Source: Streptomyces sp. NBC_01294 (GTDB lineage Bacteria > Actinomycetota > Actinomycetes > Streptomycetales > Streptomycetaceae). Taken from it: DNA of 64,000 bases. Both the position numbers and the translations under genes were made by a program. Shown in pieces: positions 25,680 to 34,592 of the stretch (its first letter is position 1; the number at the start of each line of letters is the position of its first letter). A model generated the notes under the pieces. The model searched no databases and was not told the DNA's origin. It worked only from the letters and a program-made list of their open reading frames with translations. Location: the NCBI RefSeq assembly GCF_035917235.1, contig NZ_CP108423.1:6353501-6417500 (forward strand), in the 5' to 3' direction.

Positions 25680-28600
25680 GTGCCTGGTTTTACGCATCTG
25701 CACACCGTTTCGGGGTTCTCCATGCGCTACGGAGGCTCTCACCCGGAACGGCTGGCGGAGCGTGCCGCCGAGCGGGACATGGACGCCCTCGCCCTGACCG
25801 ACCGCGACACCCTGGCGGGCGCCGTGCGGTTCGCGAAGGCGTGCGCGAAGGCGGGGATCCGCCCGCTGTTCGGCGTGGACCTGGCGGTCGCGGCCGCCGG
25901 ATCGGCCACGGCCGCAGGGCTGTCCGCGGCGGGCTCGGCCGGGTCGGGGGGCTCGGCCGGGTCCGGCGAGGCCTCCCACCGGCGGCGCACCCCCGTCAAG
26001 GGCGGGGCCTTCGTGGACGAGTCCGCACCCCGGGCCGTCTTCCTGGCCCGGGACGGGGCCGCCGGCTGGGCCGAGCTGTGCCGGATGGTCACCGCCGCCC
26101 ACGCGGGGGCCGCCGAGGTCCCGCTGGTGCCCTGGGGCGACCTGCGCGGGGAGGGCGTCTTCGCCCTGCTCGGACCGGGCTCCGAGGTGGGGCGGGCGCT
26201 CGCCGCGGGCCGCCCCGACCGGGCCGCCCGGCTGCTCGCACCCTGGCGGGAGGTCTACGGCGACTCCCTGCGCCTGGAGGCCGTCCACCACGGCCGCACC
26301 GGCACCGGGCCGGGCTCGCTCCGACTGGCCGCCCGTACCGTCGGCTTCGCCGCCGAGCAGGGTGTCCCGGCCGTGCTCACGAACGCCGTCCGCTACGCCG
26401 ACCCGGGCCAGGGCCCGGTCGCCGACATCCTCGACGCGGCCCGCCGCCTGGTCCCCATCGATCCCCGGGCCCCCTTCGACACCGGCGAGCGCTGGCTCAA
26501 GGGATCCGCCGCCATGGCCGAGGCCGCCGACCGGATCGCCCGGGCGGCCGGCCTGCGCCCCGCCGACGCCAGGCGCCTGCTCGCGGAGACCCGGCGTACG
26601 GCCGAGGCCTGCGCCGTGGACCCCGAGGACGACCTCGGCATCGGCTCCGTGCACTTCCCCGAAGCCCGGCTCGTCGGCGCCGCCCGCCGCAGCGCCCAGC
26701 GGGTCCTCGCCTCCCGCGCCTCGGCGGGCATGGTGCTGCGCGGCTACGCGGACGACCCCGCGTACTGGGAGCGGATGCACCACGAGCTCGACATCATCGC
26801 CTACCACGGCTTCGCCTCGTACTTCCTGACGGTCGCCCAAGTCGTGGACGACGTACGGGAGATGGGGATCCGGGTGGCCGCCCGCGGCTCCGGCGCCGGC
26901 TCCCTCGTCAACCACCTGCTCGGCATCGCCCACGCCGACCCCGTCGCGCACGGCCTGCTGATGGAGCGCTTCCTGTCCAAGCGCCGGCGCGTCCTGCCCG
27001 ACATCGACATCGACGTGGAGTCCGCCCGCCGGCTGGAGGTCTACCGGCGGATCATCGACCGGTTCGGCGCCGAGCGCGTCGCCACCGTCTCCATGCCCGA
27101 GACCTACCGGGTCCGCCACGCCATCCGCGACGTCGGCGCCGCCCTGTCCATGGACCCGGCCGTCACCGACCGGCTCGCCAAGGCCTTCCCGCACATCCGC
27201 GCCCGCGACGCCCGCGCCGCGCTGGAGGAACTGCCGGAACTGCGCGACGTGCGCGGGGAGTCGTACGGGCGGCTGTGGGAGCTCGTCGAATCGCTGGACG
27301 CGCTGCCGCGCGGCATCGCCATGCACCCGTGCGGGGTGCTGCTCTCCGACGACTCCCTGCTCGCCCGTACGCCGGTGGTGCCCACCAGCGGCGAGGGCTT
27401 CCCCATGTCCCAGTTCGACAAGGACGACGTGGAGGAGCTCGGGCTGCTCAAGCTGGACGTGCTGGGCGTACGGATGCAGTCCGCGATGGCCCACGCGGTC
27501 GCGGAGATCCGGCGCGGCACGGGGCGGGAGCTCGACCTGGACGACCCGGCGCAGGTGCCGCCGGGCGACCGGGCCACGTACGAGCTGATCCGTTCCGCCG
27601 AGACGCTGGGCTGCTTCCAGATCGAATCGCCGGGCCAGCGGGACCTGGTGGGGCGGCTGCAGCCGTCGACCTTCCACGACCTGGTCGTCGACATCTCCCT
27701 CTTCCGGCCGGGACCGGTGGCCGCCGACATGGTGCGGCCCTTCATCGAGGCCCGGCACGGACGGGCGCCGGTCCGCTTCCCGCACCCGGACCTGGCCGAC
27801 GCGCTGCGCGAGACCTACGGGGTGGTGGTCTTCCACGAGCAGATCATCGAGATCGTGCACGTCATGACCGGCTGCGGGCGGGACGAGGCGGACCGGGTGC
27901 GGCGCGGGCTGTCCGACCCGCAGTCGCAGGCGCGGATCAAGGTCTGGTTCGCGGCGAAGGCGGGCGAGCGCGGCTATCCGGTGGAGGTGATCGGCCGGAC
28001 CTGGGAGATCGTCGAGGCCTTCGGCTCGTACGGCTTCTGCAAGGCGCACGCGGTGGCCTTCGCGGTGCCCACGTACCAGTCGGCGTGGCTGAAGGCGCAC
28101 CATCCGGCGGCCTTCTACGCCGGGCTGCTGACCCACGACCCGGGGATGTATCCGAAGCGGCTGCTGCTGGCGGACGCGCGGCGGCGGGGCGTGCCGGTGC
28201 TGCCGCTGGACGTGAACCGGTCGGCGGCCGCCCATCACATCGAACTGGTGTCCGATGTGGGTGGTGTGTGGGGCCTGCGCCTGGGGCTGTCCGACGTGCA
28301 CGGCATCAGCGCGGCCGAGGCGGACCGGATCGAGGCCGGGCAGCCGTACGCCTCCCTGCGCGACTTCTGGGACCGGGCGCACCCGGGACGCCCGGTCGCC
28401 GAACGGCTGGCACAGGTCGGGGCGTTGGACTCCTTCGGGGCCAACCGGCGTGACCTCCTGCTGCACTTGACGGAGCTGCACGGCGCGCAGCGGGCGGCGG
28501 GAGCGCGGGGCGGCGCCCAACTCCCGCTGGAGGGCGGCCGGTCCACGGCCTCCGTCGGCCTGCCCGACCTGACCGAGGCGGAACGGCTCAGCGCCGAGCT

Positions 28601-29228
28601 GGGCGTCCTCGGCATGGACGCCTCGCGGCACCTGATGGGGGACCACCATGCCTTCCTGGCCGAGCTGGGAGTGATTCCCGCACGCCGGCTGCGGGACACC
28701 GAACACGGGCAGACCGTGCTGGTCGCGGGGGCCAAGGCGGCCACCCAGACCCCGCCGATCCGGTCCGGGAAGCGGGTCATCTTCACGACGCTGGACGACG
28801 GGACGGGCCTGGTCGACCTGGCCTTCTTCGACGACAGCCACGAGCGGTGCGCGCACACCGTCTTCCACTCCTTCCTGCTGCTGGTGCGCGGTGTCGTGCA
28901 GCGGCGGGGCCCGCAGAGCCTGAGCGTGGTCGGAGCGGCGGCGTGGAACCTGGCGGAGCTGGTGGAACTGCGGGCGGCGGGCGGCCTGGACGCGGTCGCG
29001 GCCCGCCTGGCCGCCTCCGGTGGTGGTGCGGGCGCGGCCGAGGACGGCGACGGCGGCGACGGCGGCGACGGCGGCGACGGCGAGGTGGCCGGGGAGAGGG
29101 GAGCGGGCCGCCGGATCCACTTCTCCACGGGGTACGAGATGAACCCCTGGGCCGACCTCCAGCCCCCCGGCACCGGCCCCGCGACCGGCCGCAAGCTGTG
29201 GCACTCCAGCCCCGGGAGCGCGGGATGA
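25680..29228 (+). CDS. dnaE2: Error-prone DNA polymerase III alpha subunit, DnaE2-type
   Basis: A 1182-residue C-family polymerase. The PHP domain begins at once (GFTHLHTVSGFSMRYGGSHP, LALTDRDTLAGAV). The palm has RGSGAGSLVNHLLGIAHADP and the metal-binding PDIDIDVESARRLEV. The fingers follow, with QFDKDDVEELGLLKLDVLG and EQIIEIVHVMTG. The HhH and OB-fold regions come last (VIFTTLDDGTGLVDLAFFD). A Gly-Asp repeat tail near 29045-29085 is unusual. No beta-clamp motif was identified with confidence. The start is GTG 25680, with CAGGAGG six bases upstream. Coupling to an ImuB-like gene by ATGA marks it as the translesion polymerase of a mutasome rather than the replicative DnaE1. Confidence 0.92.
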   Translation: MPGFTHLHTVSGFSMRYGGSHPERLAERAAERDMDALALTDRDTLAGAVRFAKACAKAGIRPLFGVDLAVAAAGSATAAGLSAAGSAGSGGSAGSGEASHRRRTPVKGGAFVDESAPRAVFLARDGAAGWAELCRMVTAAHAGAAEVPLVPWGDLRGEGVFALLGPGSEVGRALAAGRPDRAARLLAPWREVYGDSLRLEAVHHGRTGTGPGSLRLAARTVGFAAEQGVPAVLTNAVRYADPGQGPVADILDAARRLVPIDPRAPFDTGERWLKGSAAMAEAADRIARAAGLRPADARRLLAETRRTAEACAVDPEDDLGIGSVHFPEARLVGAARRSAQRVLASRASAGMVLRGYADDPAYWERMHHELDIIAYHGFASYFLTVAQVVDDVREMGIRVAARGSGAGSLVNHLLGIAHADPVAHGLLMERFLSKRRRVLPDIDIDVESARRLEVYRRIIDRFGAERVATVSMPETYRVRHAIRDVGAALSMDPAVTDRLAKAFPHIRARDARAALEELPELRDVRGESYGRLWELVESLDALPRGIAMHPCGVLLSDDSLLARTPVVPTSGEGFPMSQFDKDDVEELGLLKLDVLGVRMQSAMAHAVAEIRRGTGRELDLDDPAQVPPGDRATYELIRSAETLGCFQIESPGQRDLVGRLQPSTFHDLVVDISLFRPGPVAADMVRPFIEARHGRAPVRFPHPDLADALRETYGVVVFHEQIIEIVHVMTGCGRDEADRVRRGLSDPQSQARIKVWFAAKAGERGYPVEVIGRTWEIVEAFGSYGFCKAHAVAFAVPTYQSAWLKAHHPAAFYAGLLTHDPGMYPKRLLLADARRRGVPVLPLDVNRSAAAHHIELVSDVGGVWGLRLGLSDVHGISAAEADRIEAGQPYASLRDFWDRAHPGRPVAERLAQVGALDSFGANRRDLLLHLTELHGAQRAAGARGGAQLPLEGGRSTASVGLPDLTEAERLSAELGVLGMDASRHLMGDHHAFLAELGVIPARRLRDTEHGQTVLVAGAKAATQTPPIRSGKRVIFTTLDDGTGLVDLAFFDDSHERCAHTVFHSFLLLVRGVVQRRGPQSLSVVGAAAWNLAELVELRAAGGLDAVAARLAASGGGAGAAEDGDGGDGGDGGDGEVAGERGAGRRIHFSTGYEMNPWADLQPPGTGPATGRKLWHSSPGSAG

Positions 29229-30421
29229 CCTCCGGCCGGTCCGCGGATGCGCGGGCGCGGGCGGGGGCAGGGCCCCGCACGGCCGCGGTGGCCCCCGGCC
29301 CGGGCGCACCGCAGGGATCCCCACGGGAGGCGGCGGGCCGGGCCGTGCTGTGCCTGCGGCTGCACCCCGCGGACGGCGGGCCGCTCGGGGCGCGGGAGTA
29401 CGCCGGGGTGCTCGCGCTGCTCGGCGGGATCACCCCGGCCGTGCAGGCCCTGCCGCCCGACGCGGCCCTCGCCGATGTCCGGGGCGCGCTGCGGTACTTC
29501 GGCTGCGACGCCGGCCGGCTGGCCGCCGTGCTCCGGGTCCGGGCCCTCGCCCTGTACGGCGTGGACGCCGCCGTCGGCGTGGCCGGCAACCCGATGCTGG
29601 CCCGGGCGGCGGCCCGCGAGGCCCGGCCCGGGGCGACCCTGGTGATCCCTGAGGAGCCCGACGCCGTACGGGACTTCCTGGCGGGCAAGCCCGTCACCGC
29701 CCTCGACGGGGTCGGCCCCAAGGCCGCCCGCACCCTGTGCTCCTACGGCCTCGACTCCGTCGGCCGCGTCGCCGCCGCCCCGCCCGCCGCCCTGCGGCGG
29801 ATCCTCGGCGCCCGGCTCGGCCGCGAGGTGCACGAGCGCGCCCTCGGGATCGACCGGACCCCCGTCCGGCCGGGAGCCGCCGCCCGCACCATCGCCGCCG
29901 AGCGGCTCTTCGACCGGGACGAGCTGGATCCCGTACGGCACCGCAGGGCCCTGCTCTCGCTGACGGAGGAGCTCGGCGCGAAGCTTCGTACACAAGGGAA
30001 GGGCCAGGGGCAGGGCCAGGACGGGCGCGAGCAGGGGCAGGACCAAGGCCAGGACCAAGGCCAGGACCAAGGCCAGGACCAAGGCCAGGACCAGGGGCAG
30101 GTCTGCCGCGCCCTCTCGCTCACCGTCCGCTGCGCCGACCGCACCACGCTCACCCGGACGCGCGCCCTGGCCGAACCCACCGCGCACTCGGCCACCCTGA
30201 CCGCCATGGCCTACGCCCTGTACGAGGGGCTCGGTCTGCAGCGGGCCCGGGTCCGCGCGCTGTCCCTGCGCGCCGAGGACCTGACTCCGGCCGAACGGGC
30301 CGCACGCCAGCTCAGTTTCGACCCCGAGGACGACAAGGCCCGCCGCCTGGAGGCGGTCACGGACCGGGTCCGCGCGCGCTTCGGTCCGCAGGCCATCGCC
30401 CGCGGCACGCTCGCCGCCTGA
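29225..30421 (+). CDS. imuB: ImuB-like Y-family polymerase homologue, probably non-catalytic
   Basis: A 398-residue DinB-superfamily protein. The first catalytic motif of active Y-family enzymes (DMDAFF) is replaced by LCLRLHPADGG, and the SIDE motif by ADVRGALRYFG, so the metal-binding acids are missing, as in ImuB. The thumb HhH (ALDGVGPKAARTLCSYGL) and the little finger remain. A Gln/Asp-rich insert (about residues 260-290, GQDQ repeats) splits the thumb/little-finger junction. ATG 29225 overlaps the dnaE2 stop. ImuB normally bridges DnaE2 and the beta clamp in SOS mutagenesis; no clamp-binding motif was located with certainty. No imuA' gene is adjacent. Confidence 0.85.
   Translation: MTSGRSADARARAGAGPRTAAVAPGPGAPQGSPREAAGRAVLCLRLHPADGGPLGAREYAGVLALLGGITPAVQALPPDAALADVRGALRYFGCDAGRLAAVLRVRALALYGVDAAVGVAGNPMLARAAAREARPGATLVIPEEPDAVRDFLAGKPVTALDGVGPKAARTLCSYGLDSVGRVAAAPPAALRRILGARLGREVHERALGIDRTPVRPGAAARTIAAERLFDRDELDPVRHRRALLSLTEELGAKLRTQGKGQGQGQDGREQGQDQGQDQGQDQGQDQGQDQGQVCRALSLTVRCADRTTLTRTRALAEPTAHSATLTAMAYALYEGLGLQRARVRALSLRAEDLTPAERAARQLSFDPEDDKARRLEAVTDRVRARFGPQAIARGTLAA
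30031..30100 (+). repeat. 12-bp tandem repeat inside imuB
   Basis: Four copies of GGCCAGGACCAA or its one-base variant (30047-30094), flanked by decayed copies, encode the G-Q-D-Q insert. The period is a multiple of three, so copy-number changes would keep the frame and only lengthen the linker. Confidence 0.85.
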
Positions 30422-30447
30422 CGGGTCGTCGGGCGACACGCGAGTTT

Positions 30448-30488
30448 TTACCGACGTGTAACTTCCCTGTGTTGCTACTCACGCGTAA
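30448..30488. promoter_or_regulatory. Two TAC-N6-GTA dyads upstream of the lipase
   Basis: TTACCGACGTGTAA (30448-30461) and CTACTCACGCGTAA (30475-30488) are near-copies of each other. Both are dyads of the form TAC-N6-GTA, with centres 27 bp apart, in the least GC-rich part of the gap before the secreted lipase. They look like a tandem operator for an unidentified regulator. Confidence 0.5.
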
Positions 30489-30511
30489 TTTAGCGGCAGC
30501 AGCGCCCCTTT

Positions 30512-30525
30512 GTGATCCGGATCAC
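30512..30525. promoter_or_regulatory. CRP-like perfect palindrome GTGATCCGGATCAC
   Basis: A perfect 14-bp palindrome of the form GTGA-N6-TCAC, 54 bp before the lipase start. It matches the cAMP receptor protein half-site pattern used by actinobacterial Crp; direct evidence of binding is lacking. Confidence 0.5.
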
Positions 30526-30579
30526 GGGACGAACCCCCACGCCCCATCCCCTTGAGTCGATCCGCAAGGAGATCACACG

Positions 30580-31440
30580 ATGCTGCCCTGGAGACGCCTG
30601 CTCCGCCCGCTGGCCGTCCTCGCCCTCACCGCCGCCGCGCTCGTCGCCCCCACCGGCACCGCGCAGGCCGCGTCCGCACCCAGCAGCGGCTGGAACAACT
30701 GGTCCTGCAAGCCGTCCGCCGCCCACCCGCGCCCCGTCGTCCTCGTGCACGGCACCTTCGGCAACTCCTGGGACAACTGGCTCGGCCTCGCCCCGTACCT
30801 CGTGCACCGCGGGTACTGCGTCTACTCGCTCGACTACGGCCAGCTGCCCGGCGTGCCCCTCTTCAACGGGCTCGGCCCCATCGACAAGTCCGCCGAACAG
30901 CTCGACGTCTTCGTCGACAGGGTGCTCGCCGCCACCGGCTCCGCCAAGACCGACATCATCGGGCACTCGCAGGGCGGCATGATGCCCCGCTACTACCTGA
31001 AGTTCCTCGGAGGCGCCGAGAAGGTCAACGCGCTGGTCGGTCTCGCCCCCGACAACCACGGCACCACCCTGCTCGGCTTCACCAAGCTCCTCCCGTACTT
31101 CCCCGGGGCCGAGGACCTGATCAGCACGGCGACCCCGGGCCTCGCCGACCAGATCGCCGGATCCGCCTTCCTGCAGAAGCTGAACGCGGGCGGGGACACC
31201 GTGCCCGGGGTGAAGTACACGGTGATCGCCACCAAGTACGACGAGGTGGTGACGCCGTACCGGAGCGGCTTCCTGGAGGGACCGAACGTACGCAACGTCG
31301 TCCTCCAGGACCTGTGCTTCCTGGACCTCTCGGAGCACGTCGCCATCGGGCTCACCGACCGGATCGCCTGGCACGAGGCGCTCAACGCACTTGACCCGGC
31401 CCACGCCGAACGGACCACCTGCGCCTCCGTCTTCGAGTGA
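30580..31440 (+). CDS. Secreted triacylglycerol lipase/esterase
   Basis: A 286-residue secreted alpha/beta hydrolase. The signal peptide (MLPWRRLLRP, then hydrophobic core) is cut near AQA-AS (about residue 30). The oxyanion segment VLVHGTFGNSWDNW and nucleophile motif IGHSQGG (Ser130) define the lipase class 2/LipA type of Streptomyces. The acid is probably in TKYDEVVTP and the His in LSEHVAIG. Four cysteines suggest two disulfides. The start ATG 30580 follows AAGGAG. Upstream lie two TAC-N6-GTA dyads and a CRP-like palindrome, suggesting nutrient control. It cleaves lipid esters outside the cell. Confidence 0.9.
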   Translation: MLPWRRLLRPLAVLALTAAALVAPTGTAQAASAPSSGWNNWSCKPSAAHPRPVVLVHGTFGNSWDNWLGLAPYLVHRGYCVYSLDYGQLPGVPLFNGLGPIDKSAEQLDVFVDRVLAATGSAKTDIIGHSQGGMMPRYYLKFLGGAEKVNALVGLAPDNHGTTLLGFTKLLPYFPGAEDLISTATPGLADQIAGSAFLQKLNAGGDTVPGVKYTVIATKYDEVVTPYRSGFLEGPNVRNVVLQDLCFLDLSEHVAIGLTDRIAWHEALNALDPAHAERTTCASVFE

Positions 31441-31520
31441 CGGGACGCAGATGGTCCGGCGGTTCAACCGTCTGAACTGAACTGAACTGATCCGAACCGA
31501 ACCGATCCGTACGGTCCGAA

Positions 31521-32621
31521 CTAGCGGCCGTGGCGGCCCGCCGTCGAACGGCGGCGGGCCACACCGAACAGCACGGCCGCGCCCACGGCCAGGGCGCCGG
31601 CCCCGGCGATCGCGATCGACGGGGTCGCGCTGCTGCCGCCCGTCTGCGCGAGGTTGTCGTTCGCCGACGACTCCGAGGGGACGGGCGCGGCGGCGTCGGT
31701 CGTGCCGTTCGTCTTCGGGTCGTTGTCGCCGTGGCCGTTGTGCTCCACGGTGGACTTGTCCGCGCCGGCGGCGATCTGCTGGTCCGTCGGGGCCGAGGGC
31801 TTGTCGGACGGCTTGGAACCCGTCTCGGTGCCGGGCTTGGCGGTCGGCTCCGTGCCGGGCTTGGTGGTCGGCGTGGTGCCGGTGCCGCCGGTGCTGTCGG
31901 ACCCGCCAGAGCCGCCGGTGCTGCCGGACCCACCAGAGCCGCCGGAGCCGCCGGAGCCGCCGGTACCGCCCCCGTTGTCCTTGCCGAAGACCACGTCCGA
32001 GCAGGTGTAGAAGGCCTCCGGGCTGTCGGAGCGCTGCCAGATGCTGTAGATCAGGTGGCGGCCGGACTTGTTCGGGACCGTCCCGGAGAAGACGTAGTCG
32101 CCGTTCTGCATGCCCGGGTCGGTGGTCTTCGCGAACGGCGCGGGCTCCAGGTCGGACCACTTGAGCGGCTTCGCCGGGTCGTACCCGTCCCTCGTCACGT
32201 ACAGCTCGAAGGAACCCTTGTGCGGGGCCGTGCCCTTGTAGCGGAAGGTGTGCGCGCCGGCGGACATCGGACTGGCCGGCCAGTCGGCGCGGGCCAGGTC
32301 TAGGCCCTGGTACTTGTCGTTGCCGGCGGAGCAGAGCTGGCCGTTCGGGATCAACGCCCGGTGGTTCCCGGCCGCGTTGGCGATGTTCACCGCGTTCCAG
32401 TCGTAGAACGCCTGCGCTCCGCTCGCCGCGACCGCCGCCCTGCAGGCCGCCGACTTCGGCGCTTCCGGTCCCTCCGCGTAACACGCCGCCACCCGGCTGA
32501 CCGGGTCCGTCATCGAGCCGTGCGCGGCCGCGGGAACGGCGGCGTACGCGGCCAGCGCGAGCGGGGCGATACCGGCGGAGGCGATACGGGACAGCGTCAC
32601 GGTGCGGCGGCGTGCGGGCAT
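31521..32621 (-). CDS. AA10 lytic polysaccharide monooxygenase with sortase signal
   Basis: A 366-residue secreted copper enzyme (chitin-binding type 3/AA10). The signal peptide ends AAA, so the mature protein begins His-Gly-Ser-Met, giving the N-terminal copper brace. The second His is in AGAHTFRYKG, and the axial Phe in SDVVFGKDN. The catalytic domain covers about residues 34-215. A long Gly/Ser then Thr/Pro linker follows, and the C-terminus has LAQTG, a hydrophobic helix and RRRSTAGRHGR, a class E sortase signal. Thus the enzyme is probably fixed to the cell wall instead of released. The start ATG 32621 has AAGGAG. It oxidatively cuts chitin or cellulose. Confidence 0.9.
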   Translation of the reverse strand: MPARRRTVTLSRIASAGIAPLALAAYAAVPAAAHGSMTDPVSRVAACYAEGPEAPKSAACRAAVAASGAQAFYDWNAVNIANAAGNHRALIPNGQLCSAGNDKYQGLDLARADWPASPMSAGAHTFRYKGTAPHKGSFELYVTRDGYDPAKPLKWSDLEPAPFAKTTDPGMQNGDYVFSGTVPNKSGRHLIYSIWQRSDSPEAFYTCSDVVFGKDNGGGTGGSGGSGGSGGSGSTGGSGGSDSTGGTGTTPTTKPGTEPTAKPGTETGSKPSDKPSAPTDQQIAAGADKSTVEHNGHGDNDPKTNGTTDAAAPVPSESSANDNLAQTGGSSATPSIAIAGAGALAVGAAVLFGVARRRSTAGRHGR

Positions 32622-32934
32622 GGGTGGATCTCCTTCGGGCACAAGGCAGGGGAGCGCAGGCGGAATCGGAATCGGCCCGCGCCGCCGCCCCCCCGGCGGC
32701 GCCACATCCGGCCCTTCCTGTCCTGGCTCAGCCAAGCTAGCCCCCGGGACCACGGCTTTTGCCACCCCGGAGCCCCCGGAGGGGATCCTTAGGGTCCGCT
32801 TAAGGGAGGAGTAAGGAGGGGCTCAGGAAGCACAGGACCGGCGTTTCCGCACGGAGCAGCGCAGTGCGCCAATCGGTTGATCTGCGTGGCGGGTCGCGGA
32901 TCCGCCCGCCCCGTCGGCTGGGACGATCCCGCCC
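32622..32934. promoter_or_regulatory. Divergent promoter region, LPMO / MFS
   Basis: A 313-bp gene-free gap between divergent starts. It contains the small dyad CCTTA (32787-32791)/TAAGG (32801-32805) around TTAGGGTCCGCTTAAG, and purine-rich GGAGGAGTAAGGAGGGG at about 32805-32822. I see no DasR-type chitin operator for the LPMO. No small gene is supported. Confidence 0.4.
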
Positions 32935-34551
32935 ATGGCTCCGAGGACAGGCACTGCCAAGAGTTCTGCAACCGCGCGGGTCGTCCTGCTGACTCTCTCG
33001 GCCGGTCAGTTCCTGATGGCGCTCGACAGCTCGGTCATGAACGTCTCGATCGCGACGGTGGCCGAGGACGTGGGCACGACCGTGTCGGGCATCCAGGGCG
33101 CGATCACCGCCTACACCCTGGTGATGGCGATGTTCATGATCCCCGGCGGCAAGGTCGGGGCGCTGATCGGCCGCAAACGTGCGTTCATGATCGGCTGCTG
33201 CATCTACGGGGCCGGCTCCCTCACCACGGCGCTCGCACCGAACCTTCCCGTACTGCTGCTGGGCTGGTCCTTCCTGGAAGGAATCGGGGCGTCGCTCATC
33301 CTGCCCGCGATCGTCGCGCTGGTGGCCGGCAACTTCGTCGCCGAACGCCGGCCCGCCGCCTACGGGCTCGTCGCGGCGGCGGGGGCGGTGGCGATCGCGG
33401 TCGGGCCGCTCATCGGGGGTGTCGCGACGACGTACTTCTCCTGGCGGTGGGTGTTCGCCGGTGAGGTGCTGGTGGTGCTCGGCATCCTGGTGCTGGCCCG
33501 CCGCATCGCCGACGCCCCGATCGGCGAACGCAAGCGCATCGACCTCGTCGGCGTCGTGCTGTCCGCGCTCGGGCTGGGCCTCTTCGTCTACGGGGTGCTC
33601 TGCTCGGACGAATGGGGCTGGTTCCAGCCGAAGCCCGACGCGCCCTCCTGGCTCGGGATCTCGCTGGTCGTGTGGCTGATGCTGGCCGGTCTGCTGCTGA
33701 TCTGGCTCTTCCTGCGCTGGGAGGCCCGCCTCGTGGAGCAGCGCAAGGAGCCGCTCCTCGACCCGGCCATGCTGCAGAACAAGCAGCTCACCGGCGGGCT
33801 GACGATGTTCTTCTTCCAGTACCTCGTGCAGATGGGCGTGTTCTTCGTCGTACCGCTCTACCTGTCGGTCGCGCTCGGCCTGTCCGCACTGCAGACCGGT
33901 GCCCGCCTCCTGCCGCTGTCGGTGACACTCCTGGCCGCCGCGGTCCTGATCCCCCGCTTCCTCCCGGACGTCTCGCCGCGGCGGGTGGTGCGGCTCGGGG
34001 TCCTCGCCCTGCTCGCGGGCGCGGTGATCCTCATGGCCGCGCTCGACGCGGACGCCGGTGCGGAAGTCGTCACCGTCCCCATGCTGCTGATCGGCCTCGG
34101 CATGGGCGCGCTGGCGTCCCAGCTCGGTGCGGTCACCGTGTCCGCGGTACCGGAGGAGCAGAGCGCGGAGGTCGGCGGCGTCCAGAACGCCATCACCAAC
34201 CTCGGCGCCTCGATCGGGACGGCACTCGCCGGGTCGATCATGATCGCCGCGCTCGCCTCTTCCTTCCTGACCAGTGTGCAGCAGAATCCGTCGATCCCGG
34301 ACAGCGTCAAGAGCCAGGCGACCGTCAAGATCCAGAGCGGCGTGCCGTTCGTATCGGACGCGCAGCTCAAGACGGCCCTCGACGAAGCCGGCACGAGCAG
34401 CGAGGTGGCCGAGGCCGCACTGGACGCGAACGCCGCGGCACGGCTCGACGGACTCCAGGCCGCGCTCGCGATCCTCGCCCTCGCCGCCCTCCTCGCGATG
34501 TTCTTCACCCATCGCATCCCGACGACCCAGCCCCGCTCGGCCGTGCCCTAG
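32935..34551 (+). CDS. MFS transporter, DHA2 (14-TM drug exporter) family
   Basis: A 538-residue inner-membrane proton antiporter with 14 predicted helices. Motif A-like GGKVGALIGRKRAF lies in loop 2-3, and motif D1-like LDSSVMNVSIATVAEDVG in helix 1. Motif C-like AIAVGPLIGG is in helix 5. A large extracytoplasmic loop (about residues 440-500, VQQNPSIPDSVKSQATVKIQ) lies between the last two helices, as in EmrB/LfrA relatives. The start is ATG 32935. It is divergent from the LPMO and converges on tsaD; no local TetR is adjacent. Substrate unknown, most likely a hydrophobic toxin or drug. Confidence 0.9.
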   Translation: MAPRTGTAKSSATARVVLLTLSAGQFLMALDSSVMNVSIATVAEDVGTTVSGIQGAITAYTLVMAMFMIPGGKVGALIGRKRAFMIGCCIYGAGSLTTALAPNLPVLLLGWSFLEGIGASLILPAIVALVAGNFVAERRPAAYGLVAAAGAVAIAVGPLIGGVATTYFSWRWVFAGEVLVVLGILVLARRIADAPIGERKRIDLVGVVLSALGLGLFVYGVLCSDEWGWFQPKPDAPSWLGISLVVWLMLAGLLLIWLFLRWEARLVEQRKEPLLDPAMLQNKQLTGGLTMFFFQYLVQMGVFFVVPLYLSVALGLSALQTGARLLPLSVTLLAAAVLIPRFLPDVSPRRVVRLGVLALLAGAVILMAALDADAGAEVVTVPMLLIGLGMGALASQLGAVTVSAVPEEQSAEVGGVQNAITNLGASIGTALAGSIMIAALASSFLTSVQQNPSIPDSVKSQATVKIQSGVPFVSDAQLKTALDEAGTSSEVAEAALDANAAARLDGLQAALAILALAALLAMFFTHRIPTTQPRSAVP

Positions 34552-34592
34552 CCGCCCCGACCGTCCCAACCGCCCTGGACGCGCCAGTCGCC

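Noticed and set aside
25488..29324. Upstream extension of the DUF3533 frame to a 1635-codon protein
   Set aside because: The extension is antisense to dnaE2, is low-complexity and lacks motifs; the membrane protein starts at 25487.
30031..30100. CRISPR or regulatory repeat
   Set aside because: Repeats are 12 bp, in frame and inside a protein linker.
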